DNA from: Prochlorococcus sp. AG-388-F11
GTDB lineage: Bacteria > Cyanobacteriota > Cyanobacteriia > PCC-6307 > Cyanobiaceae
Assembly: GCA_003279845.1 (NCBI GenBank)
Contig: QCGP01000007.1
Coordinates: 1 to 64,000 of the forward strand
Direction of reading: 5' to 3'
DNA: 64,000 bases
This document shows positions 1 through 9,498 of the stretch, piece after piece. A program made the translations under genes and the position numbers. The notes beneath the pieces are model-generated. The model was not told where the DNA came from, searched no databases, and saw nothing but the letters and a program-made list of their open reading frames with translations. Position 1 is the stretch's first letter. Each line of letters opens with the position of its first letter.

Positions 1-1
1 C

Positions 2-2506
2 AATGATCTTATAAAGACTGTAGAAAATGAATTTCTAGATTCAGAAATTAGTAATAGTATTACTCTATCTAAAATTCAAAAAAGATTTAAATGTGTCTTA
101 GTAGATGAGTTTCAAGATACAGATAAAATTCAGTGGAATTTAATAAGAAATTTCTTTAATACTAAAAATCATTTTTTACTTTGTGTAGGTGATCCAAAAC
201 AAGCGATCTACAAATTTAGAGGTGGAGATATTAAAACTTACTTAGATGCAAGATTTAATGCAATCGAAGTTTTTAGTCTTACAGATAACTATAGATCTTC
301 AAAAAAGTTAATGGATGTTCTTAATAAACTTTATAAGAATGGACTTAAAAAATCAAAACTAAACTATAGGAAATTAACCTCTAGAATTAATGAAAATATT
401 AATTCTGAATTTAAATTTGAGGATGTATTTGAAATTGTAGAATTTTCAAAAAGAGACACTGATATAGAGGATCTTGTGACTAATTATATAGTTAACTTTA
501 TTTTAAAAAATAAAGAAATTGACATTAATAAAATTGCGATTCTTACATTAAATAATTCGCAATGCTTAGATTTGAAAAACAAATTAAATCAGTTTTACCT
601 CCCATGCAAAATCCAAAATAAACAAAATATTTTTGATACAGAAGCAAGTTCTTTATTATTTTTATTAATTGACTGTTTATTAAATCCTAGGATTTTTAAA
701 AATATATCTTTGCTTGCTGCTTCAAAGTTTATAGAAATTAAATTAGAAGAATTACTTGATGATGGGATTAGTAATAATTTAGAAATTTTAATTAATAAAT
801 GTATTACTTGGTCCCATGAACTAAAGGAAAAAGGGTTTTTAAATATTGTTAATGAACTTCTTATGAATTACAAGTCATCCTCGATTATTCAAGATTCAGA
901 GTTAAATTCAAATCTATTTCAACTTTCAGAAATTGTTGAAATAGAATTAATTAATAATGATTTTAATCTCAATAATGTTTTTAACTGGTATAAAAATCAG
1001 TTAGATCATTCTTTAAGAATTTGTACTGGAGAAGATTTTTTGACAAAAGATTATAATCTTCAAAATGGAATAAATCTTTATACTATTCATAGCAGTAAGG
1101 GTCTTGAGTTTGACATAGTCCTATGTCCATATCTTTCTATTATTTCTAATAAGTCAAATAAAATTAAAGGACCTATTTGGAAATCAAATATTGATAGAAG
1201 CATATACATTAATATTTCTAATAATTACCCGAAGGTTGAAAAATTTAAGTTAATAGAAGAAGAAGATTTATTTAAAGAGTGTGAGAGGTTAATTTATGTA
1301 GCACTTACAAGGAGCAAATATAAACTTATAATTTTTAATGATTTGGAAGATACGAATAATATCTTAAATAATGATTTACTTAATAATTTAGAAAATATTA
1401 ATATTTATAAGTCTACTTTTGAAGATAGTATAGAAAAAAAGAAAATTAAAGAAATTTTTTCTAAGTTCCAAATTAACCGATTGAATAATAATCTTTGGAA
1501 AATCGACAACTTTAATAAAAAAATTTCTAAAGAATTTAATTCTGATCAATTCATTTCTTATTCAAGTTATTCTTCTTGGATACGTAAAGAGAAAAATATT
1601 GATGCAGTCATTAATCAATATAAGGATTATGAAGATAATGTATCAATTATCAAAGATTCTGATTTTAAGAATTCAAAGAATTATCCTAATTATTTTTCTT
1701 ATCCAAATCCCTTAAGTGGATTTCCAAAAGGAAATATTGCTGGAACTTGCTTGCACAAAATAATTGAAAGATTTGAATTTAGAAATGATAATAATCAAGA
1801 ATTAATTGATATAATTACTGAGGAATTGAAGTTTCATCAAATTGATACTTCTTTGGCTTTTAAAGTAAAAGATGCGATTTTAAGAATTATAAATATATCT
1901 TTAGGGAGTGAATTACAAAACAAGAAACTAGTTGATATCCCAAATGAATACTTACTTAAGGAAGTTAAATATGATTTAACACTATCATATGAAGGTAGAA
2001 ATATAAATTCTCGCGATATATCAAAATGCTTTCTTTTAGATCAGGAATATGAATTTGGTGAAGAATATGCAATTAAAATAAATGATCTTCAAATTATGAA
2101 TAAAGGCTTTCATTCAGGATGTATTGATTGTGTTTTCCCTGTAGGTAAAACATTGGAAGATAGTAAATGGTGGGTAATTGATTGGAAAAGTAATTTGATT
2201 GCTGGAAGTGATAATAGTGATTGTTTACCAAGAAACTATAACTATGAAAATATGAGAGATGAAATGATTAAACATCATTATCCCTTGCAATCCCATCTTT
2301 ATTTATTAGCATTGCATAGATTATTAAAGTGGCGACTTAAAAATTATCAACCTCATAAAAATCTAGGAGGGTATATTTATTTGTTTTTAAAAGGATTGCC
2401 AGATCTTGAATTATTTGAAAAATTTAATTCGAAAGATATATCTCCAGGTGTTTTTATTAGTAATGCACCTTTAAAGAGAATTAATTATTTGGATAACCTT
2501 TTTTAG
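2..2506 (+). CDS. recB: RecBCD exonuclease V beta subunit (partial, 5' end outside window)
   Basis: This is the C-terminal 834 residues of the helicase-nuclease subunit that unwinds and degrades double-strand breaks to start recombination repair. The open frame runs unbroken from the first bases, so the true start lies upstream. UvrD-type motifs are visible: VDEFQD (101-118), GDPKQAIYKFRGGD (189-230), NYRSS near 286-300, HSSKGLEFD near 1090 and VALTRSK near 1300. A RecB nuclease domain follows, with GCIDCVF near 2120, VIDWKSN near 2176 and a YPLQSHLYLLAL segment near 2280. recD starts one base after the stop, so the two are almost certainly co-transcribed. RecC is not in the window. Confidence 0.93.
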   Translation, partial: NDLIKTVENEFLDSEISNSITLSKIQKRFKCVLVDEFQDTDKIQWNLIRNFFNTKNHFLLCVGDPKQAIYKFRGGDIKTYLDARFNAIEVFSLTDNYRSSKKLMDVLNKLYKNGLKKSKLNYRKLTSRINENINSEFKFEDVFEIVEFSKRDTDIEDLVTNYIVNFILKNKEIDINKIAILTLNNSQCLDLKNKLNQFYLPCKIQNKQNIFDTEASSLLFLLIDCLLNPRIFKNISLLAASKFIEIKLEELLDDGISNNLEILINKCITWSHELKEKGFLNIVNELLMNYKSSSIIQDSELNSNLFQLSEIVEIELINNDFNLNNVFNWYKNQLDHSLRICTGEDFLTKDYNLQNGINLYTIHSSKGLEFDIVLCPYLSIISNKSNKIKGPIWKSNIDRSIYINISNNYPKVEKFKLIEEEDLFKECERLIYVALTRSKYKLIIFNDLEDTNNILNNDLLNNLENINIYKSTFEDSIEKKKIKEIFSKFQINRLNNNLWKIDNFNKKISKEFNSDQFISYSSYSSWIRKEKNIDAVINQYKDYEDNVSIIKDSDFKNSKNYPNYFSYPNPLSGFPKGNIAGTCLHKIIERFEFRNDNNQELIDIITEELKFHQIDTSLAFKVKDAILRIINISLGSELQNKKLVDIPNEYLLKEVKYDLTLSYEGRNINSRDISKCFLLDQEYEFGEEYAIKINDLQIMNKGFHSGCIDCVFPVGKTLEDSKWWVIDWKSNLIAGSDNSDCLPRNYNYENMRDEMIKHHYPLQSHLYLLALHRLLKWRLKNYQPHKNLGGYIYLFLKGLPDLELFEKFNSKDISPGVFISNAPLKRINYLDNLF

Positions 2507-2507
2507 A

Positions 2508-4211
2508 ATGACTAACAAAAAGACTGATATTGAAAAGTTCCAATATGATCATATATTTAATTTAATCTTAGGTATTTTCAAATTCAATGAAAAAAAATAT
2601 GGTAATTTTGTAAAAGATACAATAATGATCTTATTAGAGTTTGAAAAAAACGGTGAAACTATTATTGATGTAGATAATAGTTTAATTATTTTTGAAATAT
2701 TAGAAGATGGCTGGCCTAATAAACATCTAGATATTTTAAAAAATATAGGTTTAATAGGCACCCTTGATTCTCCATTCGTATTAGTAGATAGAAAATTATC
2801 TCTTGCAAAATGGTCCAAAAAGATAGAAAGAGTTATTAATTTATTTCTAAAAAAAATAGATAACGATAATTTAATGAACTCGATAATTTATAAAGATGAT
2901 AATAAAATTGATCAAATTAAAAATATATTTAAATATTCAAACTTAGTTTTTCTCCAAGGAGGACCAGGCACGGGTAAAACAACTTTAATAATAAACTTAA
3001 TAATAGAATTCCTTCGAATTGATAACTTTTTAAATATTGGTTTGTCTGCTCCAACGGGTAAAGCTACAGCTCGTCTAAAAGAAACTCTTAGTGATAAAAA
3101 AACTATTTCCTCTAGCAAATTTCTAGACCAAATAGAATTTCAAACTTTACATAGATGGATTTTAAATTCTCAAAATAAATCCCTTAAGTTGAAATTTAAA
3201 ATAAAAGAACTTGATATATTCATAATTGATGAAATGTCAATGGTTAATCTAGATTTGATTGAATCAGTTTTAAGTTTACTAGCAAAGGATTGTAAAATTA
3301 TTTTGGTTGGAGATAAAAATCAATTGTCTCCAGTAAATAACTGTTCTATCTGGAATTATTTGTTTGAATATGGTGAAAATAGTTTAATTAAATCTTGTGT
3401 AGTAAATTTAGAAAAAACTTATAGGAATATTGGAGATATAGCATTAATTAGTAGTTTAATATTTAATAATGATTATTCTTTACTTAATCAAAAGATAAAA
3501 GAATTAGAAAAAGATAACAAATCAAAAGAAGTTAATATTTTAAAAAGTAGAGAAAAAGATATTCCAAAACATCTATTTTTTTCGATTACAAATCATCTAA
3601 ATAAATTAAATCTTTCAACTTCAAATTTAAGTAAAAAAAAATATATATTTGAAGAGGGTATTGATAATTTATTACTTAATGAAAAAGATTTAATAGATAA
3701 GATATTTCTGGATTTAAAAAGTAATTTGATTTTATGTGAAAAAAATTCTGGAATATGGAGTGTTGAATATTTGAATGAAATTGTTTTTGGTCAAAAAAAA
3801 CCCTATGACCTTAAAACTCTTAACGAGGGTGTTCCGATCATGTGTACAAAAAATAATAATGAACTTGGATTGTCGAATGGCGATATCGGTGTACTTATAG
3901 GTTTAAAAAATGAAAGAAAATATCTTTTTAGAAAATTTAATGATAATAACGAAGAAATTGTCGCATTAATTGATCCATCTAATTTAGAAAATGTTGTGCC
4001 AGCAATAGCCATTACCATCCATAAATCTCAAGGAAGTGAATCTGAGAAAGTAAGCATTTTGTGGTCCCCAAAATATAGAAGAAATAAATATGCTGTAAAA
4101 GAACAAAAAGATAGTGAAAATATCTTTTGCAGAGATAATTTTGAAAGAAGGTTATTTTATACTGCTGTTACAAGAGCGAGGCGATTTCTAGACATATATT
4201 ATTTAAATTAA
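2508..4211 (+). CDS. recD: RecBCD exonuclease V alpha subunit, 5'-3' helicase
   Basis: This is the fast 5'-3' helicase partner of RecB in RecBCD. Walker A GGPGTGKTT lies at about residues 151-159, the Walker B region IIDEMSMV at about 238-245, and the C-terminal superfamily 1 motifs AITIHKSQGSE (about 498) and TAVTRARR (about 554) close the protein. At 567 residues it is close to the usual RecD length. It sits directly behind recB with one spacer base. The N-terminal 130 residues are weakly conserved and very rich in Asn, Lys and Ile, as expected at this base composition. Confidence 0.92.
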   Translation: MTNKKTDIEKFQYDHIFNLILGIFKFNEKKYGNFVKDTIMILLEFEKNGETIIDVDNSLIIFEILEDGWPNKHLDILKNIGLIGTLDSPFVLVDRKLSLAKWSKKIERVINLFLKKIDNDNLMNSIIYKDDNKIDQIKNIFKYSNLVFLQGGPGTGKTTLIINLIIEFLRIDNFLNIGLSAPTGKATARLKETLSDKKTISSSKFLDQIEFQTLHRWILNSQNKSLKLKFKIKELDIFIIDEMSMVNLDLIESVLSLLAKDCKIILVGDKNQLSPVNNCSIWNYLFEYGENSLIKSCVVNLEKTYRNIGDIALISSLIFNNDYSLLNQKIKELEKDNKSKEVNILKSREKDIPKHLFFSITNHLNKLNLSTSNLSKKKYIFEEGIDNLLLNEKDLIDKIFLDLKSNLILCEKNSGIWSVEYLNEIVFGQKKPYDLKTLNEGVPIMCTKNNNELGLSNGDIGVLIGLKNERKYLFRKFNDNNEEIVALIDPSNLENVVPAIAITIHKSQGSESEKVSILWSPKYRRNKYAVKEQKDSENIFCRDNFERRLFYTAVTRARRFLDIYYLN

Positions 4212-4316
4212 ATCTTATTTTTGATAAATTAGTAAGATTTTCGCCCCAAGATGTTAGATTAATAATTCGGCTCTGCAAGGCTAGTCAACAATTTAAGTAA
4301 ATTTAGATATTTGTTG

Positions 4317-4345
4317 AATGCCTAATCAGAAGATTATTGGGCATT
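4317..4345 (+). promoter_or_regulatory. Hairpin in the leader just before the DEAD-box helicase start
   Basis: The arms AATGCCTAAT (4317-4326) and ATTGGGCATT (4336-4345) pair over ten positions, with one T-G wobble and a nine-base loop. The start codon of the helicase follows five bases later and no clear Shine-Dalgarno sequence is present. There is no T-tract, so it is not a normal terminator. A role in translation control is inference, though RNA helicases of this family are often controlled through their leaders. Confidence 0.4.
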
Positions 4346-4349
4346 TAAA

Positions 4350-6131
4350 ATGGCTTTAAAAAAAGATAGTAACTCTCTTGATAGTGAGCAGCAAAAATCT
4401 CATAATGAAGATCCTTCACTTCTTGATTTAAAGAACTTAGAGAACAAAAAAGAAATTGAATCTCAATCATTGGAAGTATCGAATGGAAATGATAGTGAGA
4501 ATGGATTTCTAGATTTTGGATTTAATCAATCGATCTTAAATTCGTTAAGAAATAAAGGATACAAAAATCCAACTCCCATCCAAAAAGCTGCAATTCCGGA
4601 GCTAATGTTAGGGAGAGATTTACTAGGCCAAGCCCAAACAGGAACAGGAAAGACTGCAGCTTTCGCATTACCATTAATAGAAAAACTTGCAGATAATAAA
4701 GAATTAAATGCCAAGGTTTTAGTTATGACTCCTACAAGAGAATTGGCAACACAAGTGGCAGAATCTTTTAAAAGTTATAGTTCTGAATCTAGTAATTTTA
4801 AGACGGTTGCAATATATGGAGGTACCGACTATCGAAATCAAATTTCTGCATTGAAAAGAAAAGTTGACGTAGTAGTTGGGACCCCTGGCCGAATAATGGA
4901 TCATATAAGACAGGGAACCTTTAAAATTAAAGACATAAATTGTCTTGTTTTAGATGAGGCAGATGAAATGTTAAATATGGGTTTTCTCGAAGATATTGAA
5001 TGGATAATAGATCAACTTCCAGAAAATAAGCAGATGGTATTGTTTTCAGCAACAATGCCTAGTGAGATAAGAAATATAGCAAAAAAATATCTAAATGATC
5101 CCGCCGAAATATTAATCAAAAGTGTCAAAAAAGAAACTCAATTAATTTCGCAAAAATATTTATATGTACAAAGGCATCATAAGTTAGATGCTTTAAAAAG
5201 AATATTAGAACTTAATAACGAGGGAGTAATTATTTTTGTTAGGACAAAACTACTTACTACTTCAATAGCCGAAGCTTTAGAGAATTCAGGTCATACTGTG
5301 GCAGTACTTAATGGAGATATACCTCAAAATCAAAGAGAAAATACTGTAGATAGATTAAAAAAAGGATTTATTGATATTCTTGTTGCAACTGATGTAGCAG
5401 CTAGAGGATTAGATGTTGAGAGGATAAAACTTGTTGTTAATTACGATTTTCCTTTTGATAAGGAAACATATACTCATAGAATTGGTAGAACTGGAAGGGC
5501 AGGGAGATCAGGAGAAGCAATTTTATTTGTTAATCAAAGAGAAAAACATTTTCTAAGAAACTTAGAAAACTCAACAAGAACTAAGATTGAAGAAATTAAC
5601 ATACCAAATAATAAAATAATAAATGAAAAAAGGATGGAGAAACTTATAGAGAATGTTAATGAGAGTTCTTTAGCTAAAGATGAAAATGAAGAGAATAAAG
5701 CTTTGATTATTGATGTGCTAGATAATTTAAAAGAAAAACACTCTATGGATGACTCAAATATTGCAATGGCGGCGATTAACCTAGTAATAGGTAATAAAGC
5801 ATTTTTTGTTAATGAAGATGATTCTTGGATTCATAAACAAAATAATACTGATCGAAATAGATCAAATAGAAATGGTAATAATCGTATGAGAAATTCAAAT
5901 AGAAGAAATAATTATCAAAATGATTCTTTTGAAACCTACAAATTTGACTTTGGTAAATTTGATGGGGTTAGAGTTGCAAATATCATATCCTCAATCTGTA
6001 ATTCAACTAATATAAATGGTAGATCCATAGGTAAGATACAGATTTTTAATGATTACAGTTTGGTTGATTTACCCAGAGATCTGCATCGAGAAACTAAAAA
6101 TAAATTAAAAAAAATTAAGGTCAGAAACTAG
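4350..6131 (+). CDS. deaD: DEAD-box ATP-dependent RNA helicase (CsdA/DeaD type)
   Basis: This is an RNA helicase that remodels structured RNA, in this family usually for ribosome assembly and cold or light acclimation. An acidic and polar N-terminus (1-50) leads to the Q motif (NPTPIQ), motif I AQTGTGKT (about 95-102), motif II DEAD (202-205), SAT (about 233-235) and HRIGRTGRAG (about 376-385). A variable, Asn/Arg-rich linker (about 500-530) precedes a C-terminal RNA-binding region of DbpA type (about 530-590). The 593-residue length fits the CsdA/DeaD group. It is preceded by a hairpin leader and is followed after nine bases by a small secreted-protein gene. Confidence 0.92.
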   Translation: MALKKDSNSLDSEQQKSHNEDPSLLDLKNLENKKEIESQSLEVSNGNDSENGFLDFGFNQSILNSLRNKGYKNPTPIQKAAIPELMLGRDLLGQAQTGTGKTAAFALPLIEKLADNKELNAKVLVMTPTRELATQVAESFKSYSSESSNFKTVAIYGGTDYRNQISALKRKVDVVVGTPGRIMDHIRQGTFKIKDINCLVLDEADEMLNMGFLEDIEWIIDQLPENKQMVLFSATMPSEIRNIAKKYLNDPAEILIKSVKKETQLISQKYLYVQRHHKLDALKRILELNNEGVIIFVRTKLLTTSIAEALENSGHTVAVLNGDIPQNQRENTVDRLKKGFIDILVATDVAARGLDVERIKLVVNYDFPFDKETYTHRIGRTGRAGRSGEAILFVNQREKHFLRNLENSTRTKIEEINIPNNKIINEKRMEKLIENVNESSLAKDENEENKALIIDVLDNLKEKHSMDDSNIAMAAINLVIGNKAFFVNEDDSWIHKQNNTDRNRSNRNGNNRMRNSNRRNNYQNDSFETYKFDFGKFDGVRVANIISSICNSTNINGRSIGKIQIFNDYSLVDLPRDLHRETKNKLKKIKVRN

Positions 6132-6140
6132 GTTTAGAGA

Positions 6141-6422
6141 ATGAAAGCTAGCAAATATAAATTCTTTGTTTTTGTGAATCTAATGATTCTGTTCAACTCT
6201 TTTAATAATTATTATTTAGCCCAAACTAAACAAAATTCAATCATTAAATTATTTTGTGTTCAGAGTGTAAAAGAGGAAATGTTGAAAGCAGAAATGGAAT
6301 ATAGTGAAGATATTGCAAACGAAACTTGTAAATGTTACTACGCAGAATTTACAAAAACTGCAAGTCATCAAGATGCAAAAACAAAATGTAAATTAGAAAT
6401 TCAAGAAAGTTTTAAATCATAA
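6141..6422 (+). CDS. Small secreted protein with four cysteines, unknown function
   Basis: I do not recognise this 93-residue protein. It has a basic start, a hydrophobic stretch (about 8-20) and a possible signal cleavage near LAQTK (about 27), so export is likely. The mature part has four cysteines at 39, 63, 65 and 83, the middle two forming CKC, which could make disulfides or bind a metal. It lies nine bases after the helicase stop and 23 bases before an ABC transporter, on the same strand, so it may share their transcript. The protein is rich in Lys and Glu and has no catalytic motif I can name. Confidence 0.7.
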   Translation: MKASKYKFFVFVNLMILFNSFNNYYLAQTKQNSIIKLFCVQSVKEEMLKAEMEYSEDIANETCKCYYAEFTKTASHQDAKTKCKLEIQESFKS

Positions 6423-6445
6423 GGGAAAAATATAATTGTTATTTT

Positions 6446-8218
6446 ATGAAATCTGAGAACAATCAAAATCCAATAATTAGACTTTATTTGAATCTTATTG
6501 AAGAAAGAAGATTACTGTTTTTTGCTTTTTTTAGTTCCATAATTAATAAAATATTAGATTTAGCTCCCCCTGTAATAATTGGTCTTGCGGTGGATATCGT
6601 TGTAAAGGAACAGAACTCATGGATAGCAGGTTTTGGCATAAGAGAAGTTCCAGTACAATTAATTTTCCTTGCATTTGCTTCAGGAATAGTTTGGTCTGGT
6701 GAATCTTCCTTTGAATATTTATATTCGGTTTTATGGAGAAATTTGGCTCAGCTATCGCAACATAAATTAAGAATAAAAGCTTATGACCATATACAGCAAT
6801 TAGATATGGATTTTTTTGAAAATGATAATACGGGAAGACTATTATCTATTTTAAATGATGATATAAACCAACTTGAGAGATTCCTTGACCAAGGGGCTAA
6901 TCAGATTATTCAGCTTTTTATAACTGTCTTAATAATTGGTGGCACAATGATATTTGTTGCTCCAAAAATTGCTTTATTTGCTTTCTTTCCTGTTCCAATT
7001 ATATTGTTAGGATCAATTAAGTTTCAAAGGAAGCTTGCTCCAAAATACAAAGATGTAAGAAATAAGGCAGGACTGTTGGCGTCAAGACTTAATAATAATT
7101 TAAGTGGAATTCTAACTATAAAAAGTTTTACTAAAGAAAAATGGGAACTTAGTAGATTAAATAAAGAGAGTCTCGCTTATCAAAGAAGTAATAAGGCTGC
7201 AATAAAATTATCTTCAGCATTTATCCCTCTCATAAGATTCGCAATATTATTTGCTTTTATAGCAATACTATTAATTGGAGGTTTTCAAACATGGAATAAG
7301 ACACTTAATGTTGGAACCTATAGCTTTTTAGTTTTTATCACACAAAGACTATTATGGCCTTTAACTACTTTGGGACATGTTTTAGATGATTTTCAGAGAT
7401 CTATGGCATCAATAGATAGAGTAATTGATCTTATAGATACACCTATAAAAATAAAAGATGGAAAAATAAAAATTGAACCTAAAGATACAAAAGGAGAAAT
7501 AATTTTTAATAATATAAATTTTAATTATCCTGGACGGGATTTAACTTTAAAAAATATAAATTTCAAGATTGAAAATAACTCAACATTAGGAATTGTTGGT
7601 TTAACAGGTTCTGGGAAAAGTACAATAATAAAACTTCTTCTTAGGATTTATGATAGTAATAATGGGTCAATAACCTTGGATGGTATTTCTATTAAAGAAA
7701 TAAATTTGAGGGATTTAAGAAAGTGTATATCTTTAGTAAGTCAAGAAACTTATTTATTTCATGGGAGTGTACAAGAAAATATTGCTTATGGCTCAATAAA
7801 CCCAAGTTTTAAAGACATAATTAGAGCTTCAAAGATTGCGGAAGCTCATGTATTTATTGAACAATTACCAGATGGTTATAAAACTATAGTGGGAGAAAGG
7901 GGCCAAAGACTCTCAGGCGGACAACGTCAAAGAATTGCCTTGGCGAGGGCTGTTTTAAAGGATGCTCCAATTTTAATATTAGATGAGGCTACAGCCTCAG
8001 TTGATAATGAAACAGAGGCTTTAATTCAAAAATCATTATCTAAAATCACAAAAGAAAGGACCACTATAGTAATAGCTCATAGATTAAGCACTATAAAGAA
8101 TGCGGACAATATTATTGTTATTGATAAAGGTAAAATAGTTGAAAGTGGAAAACATGAAAAACTATTAGATCAGAACAAAATATATGCAGATTTGTGGAAT
8201 GTTCAAGTAGGTATTTAG
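6446..8218 (+). CDS. ABC exporter, fused membrane and ATPase domains (MsbA/MDR type)
   Basis: This is a half-transporter expected to dimerise in the inner membrane and export a hydrophobic substrate. Residues about 20-310 form the six-helix ABC transmembrane domain, including the typical LDMDFFENDNTGRLLS segment. The nucleotide-binding domain has Walker A GLTGSGKST (about 384), the signature LSGGQRQR (about 488), Walker B LILDEATASVD (about 510) and a switch histidine in IAHRLST. The substrate (lipid, peptide or drug) cannot be read from sequence. The length of 590 residues is normal. The preceding small secreted-protein gene is on the same strand, and convergent psbP begins after 16 bases. 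Confidence 0.9.
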   Translation: MKSENNQNPIIRLYLNLIEERRLLFFAFFSSIINKILDLAPPVIIGLAVDIVVKEQNSWIAGFGIREVPVQLIFLAFASGIVWSGESSFEYLYSVLWRNLAQLSQHKLRIKAYDHIQQLDMDFFENDNTGRLLSILNDDINQLERFLDQGANQIIQLFITVLIIGGTMIFVAPKIALFAFFPVPIILLGSIKFQRKLAPKYKDVRNKAGLLASRLNNNLSGILTIKSFTKEKWELSRLNKESLAYQRSNKAAIKLSSAFIPLIRFAILFAFIAILLIGGFQTWNKTLNVGTYSFLVFITQRLLWPLTTLGHVLDDFQRSMASIDRVIDLIDTPIKIKDGKIKIEPKDTKGEIIFNNINFNYPGRDLTLKNINFKIENNSTLGIVGLTGSGKSTIIKLLLRIYDSNNGSITLDGISIKEINLRDLRKCISLVSQETYLFHGSVQENIAYGSINPSFKDIIRASKIAEAHVFIEQLPDGYKTIVGERGQRLSGGQRQRIALARAVLKDAPILILDEATASVDNETEALIQKSLSKITKERTTIVIAHRLSTIKNADNIIVIDKGKIVESGKHEKLLDQNKIYADLWNVQVGI

Positions 8219-8234
8219 TATAAAATTGCTAAAA

Positions 8235-8792
8235 CTATATTAGAAAGTTGAATGATTCAATTACATTACTGAACATTTTATCAACTTTGTTCCATCTCTC
8301 TTCATTTGTTCCTACAGCAAAAGTATAAAGTGTTCCTCTATCAATTACGACAGTAGCCAATTCGTGTCTGGCCTGTTCATTTAAATTTAGTTCATATTCT
8401 AAATCATAGAAAATATGATTGGATGCCTCCCTCTTATTAGCATTCATAAGTTTCACCTCTCTTCCTGAACCTTCGGGAGCAATGACTTTATCAATTAATG
8501 TTTGCCCTACTTCACTTGGACTTCCCAATTGTTCTAACTCAACTTCTTTATTTACATCAGAAATTACTAAACTTAAGGTCTCATTGCTATTAATTAAATC
8601 ATGATAAATAATTTCCGGTCCTCCATCGACTTTTACTCTGGTCCATCCTGTTGGATATAAAAAGGCATATCTTCCATCGGGGCTTTGATAAGCTTCTAAT
8701 CCTGCATTGAGGCCTCCACTACAAGCGCTAAGTGTTAAACATAAAAAAATCAAAAATAAATATTTGAAAGGGTTAAATTTAATATTTTTCAT
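8235..8792 (-). CDS. psbP: PsbP-family photosystem II lipoprotein (CyanoP)
   Basis: This is a thylakoid-lumen lipoprotein related to the 23-kDa extrinsic PSII protein of plants. Cyanobacterial CyanoP is linked to PSII assembly. A signal sequence ends in the lipobox LSAC with Cys24 as the lipidation site. The mature part carries the PsbP fold signature: SPDGRYAFLYPTGW, then segments around IIYHDLI and SLVISDV, and a C-terminal FNFLI end. The length of 185 residues fits. It is convergent with the ABC exporter and divergent from recR, so it is probably a single-gene unit. Confidence 0.9.
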   Translation of the reverse strand: MKNIKFNPFKYLFLIFLCLTLSACSGGLNAGLEAYQSPDGRYAFLYPTGWTRVKVDGGPEIIYHDLINSNETLSLVISDVNKEVELEQLGSPSEVGQTLIDKVIAPEGSGREVKLMNANKREASNHIFYDLEYELNLNEQARHELATVVIDRGTLYTFAVGTNEERWNKVDKMFSNVIESFNFLI

Positions 8793-8895
8793 TTTGTTTG
8801 AAATTACTAATTAAAAACATAATAAGACATTAAAAGCAAACAATTATGGCAATTCAGGATTTTGCGTCTAAATTATCCCTAGAAATAGTTTAATT

Positions 8896-9495
8896 TTGAT
8901 TACTTATACTAAACCGCTTTCAAAATTAATTGGTCATTTTGAGAAATTCCCAGGGATTGGTCCAAGAACAGCTCAACGTTTAGCCCTATTTATTTTAAAA
9001 CAACCAGAAAGTACAATAAAGGATTTTTCAAAGGCTCTTTTAGAAGCTCATAGTAATGTTGGACGTTGTAAAAAATGCTTCAATTTAACCTCAGAAGAAG
9101 AATGTGAAATTTGTAGAAATACTGAAAGAAACCAAAAAATAATCTGTGTAGTATCAGAAACTAAGGATTTGCTTGCTTTAGAGCGTGCCAGAGAATTTAA
9201 AGGTGTTTACCATGTTATTGGTGGTTTAATATCTCCAATGGATTCTGTTGGCCCTGAACTTTTAGAAATAAGAAGCTTGGTAGAAAGAGTAAGTAAGGCT
9301 GAAATAGATGAGATCATTTTGGCACTGACCCCAAGTGTTGAGGGAGATACAACAAGTCTTTATATTGGAAAATTGTTAGCCCCTTTTACTAAAGTTACGA
9401 GGATTGCATACGGTCTCCCAATGGGCAGTGAACTTGAATATGTAGATGAAGTTACACTTGCAAGGGCTTTAGAAGGAAGAACAAAGCTAAATTAG
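8896..9495 (+). CDS. recR: Recombination mediator RecR
   Basis: RecR works with RecF/RecO to load RecA at single-strand gaps. The N-terminal helix-hairpin-helix region ([17 protein letters not shown]) is followed by a four-cysteine zinc finger (Cys58, 61, 70, 73) and a Toprim domain that includes [12 protein letters not shown] and [17 protein letters not shown]. The length, 199 residues, is typical. The start is TTG, since no ATG fits the conserved N-terminus, and no strong ribosome site is seen. A 15-codon reading frame ends two bases before it. lipA follows after three bases. Confidence 0.93.
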   Translation: MITYTKPLSKLIGHFEKFPGIGPRTAQRLALFILKQPESTIKDFSKALLEAHSNVGRCKKCFNLTSEEECEICRNTERNQKIICVVSETKDLLALERAREFKGVYHVIGGLISPMDSVGPELLEIRSLVERVSKAEIDEIILALTPSVEGDTTSLYIGKLLAPFTKVTRIAYGLPMGSELEYVDEVTLARALEGRTKLN

Positions 9496-9498
9496 ACA

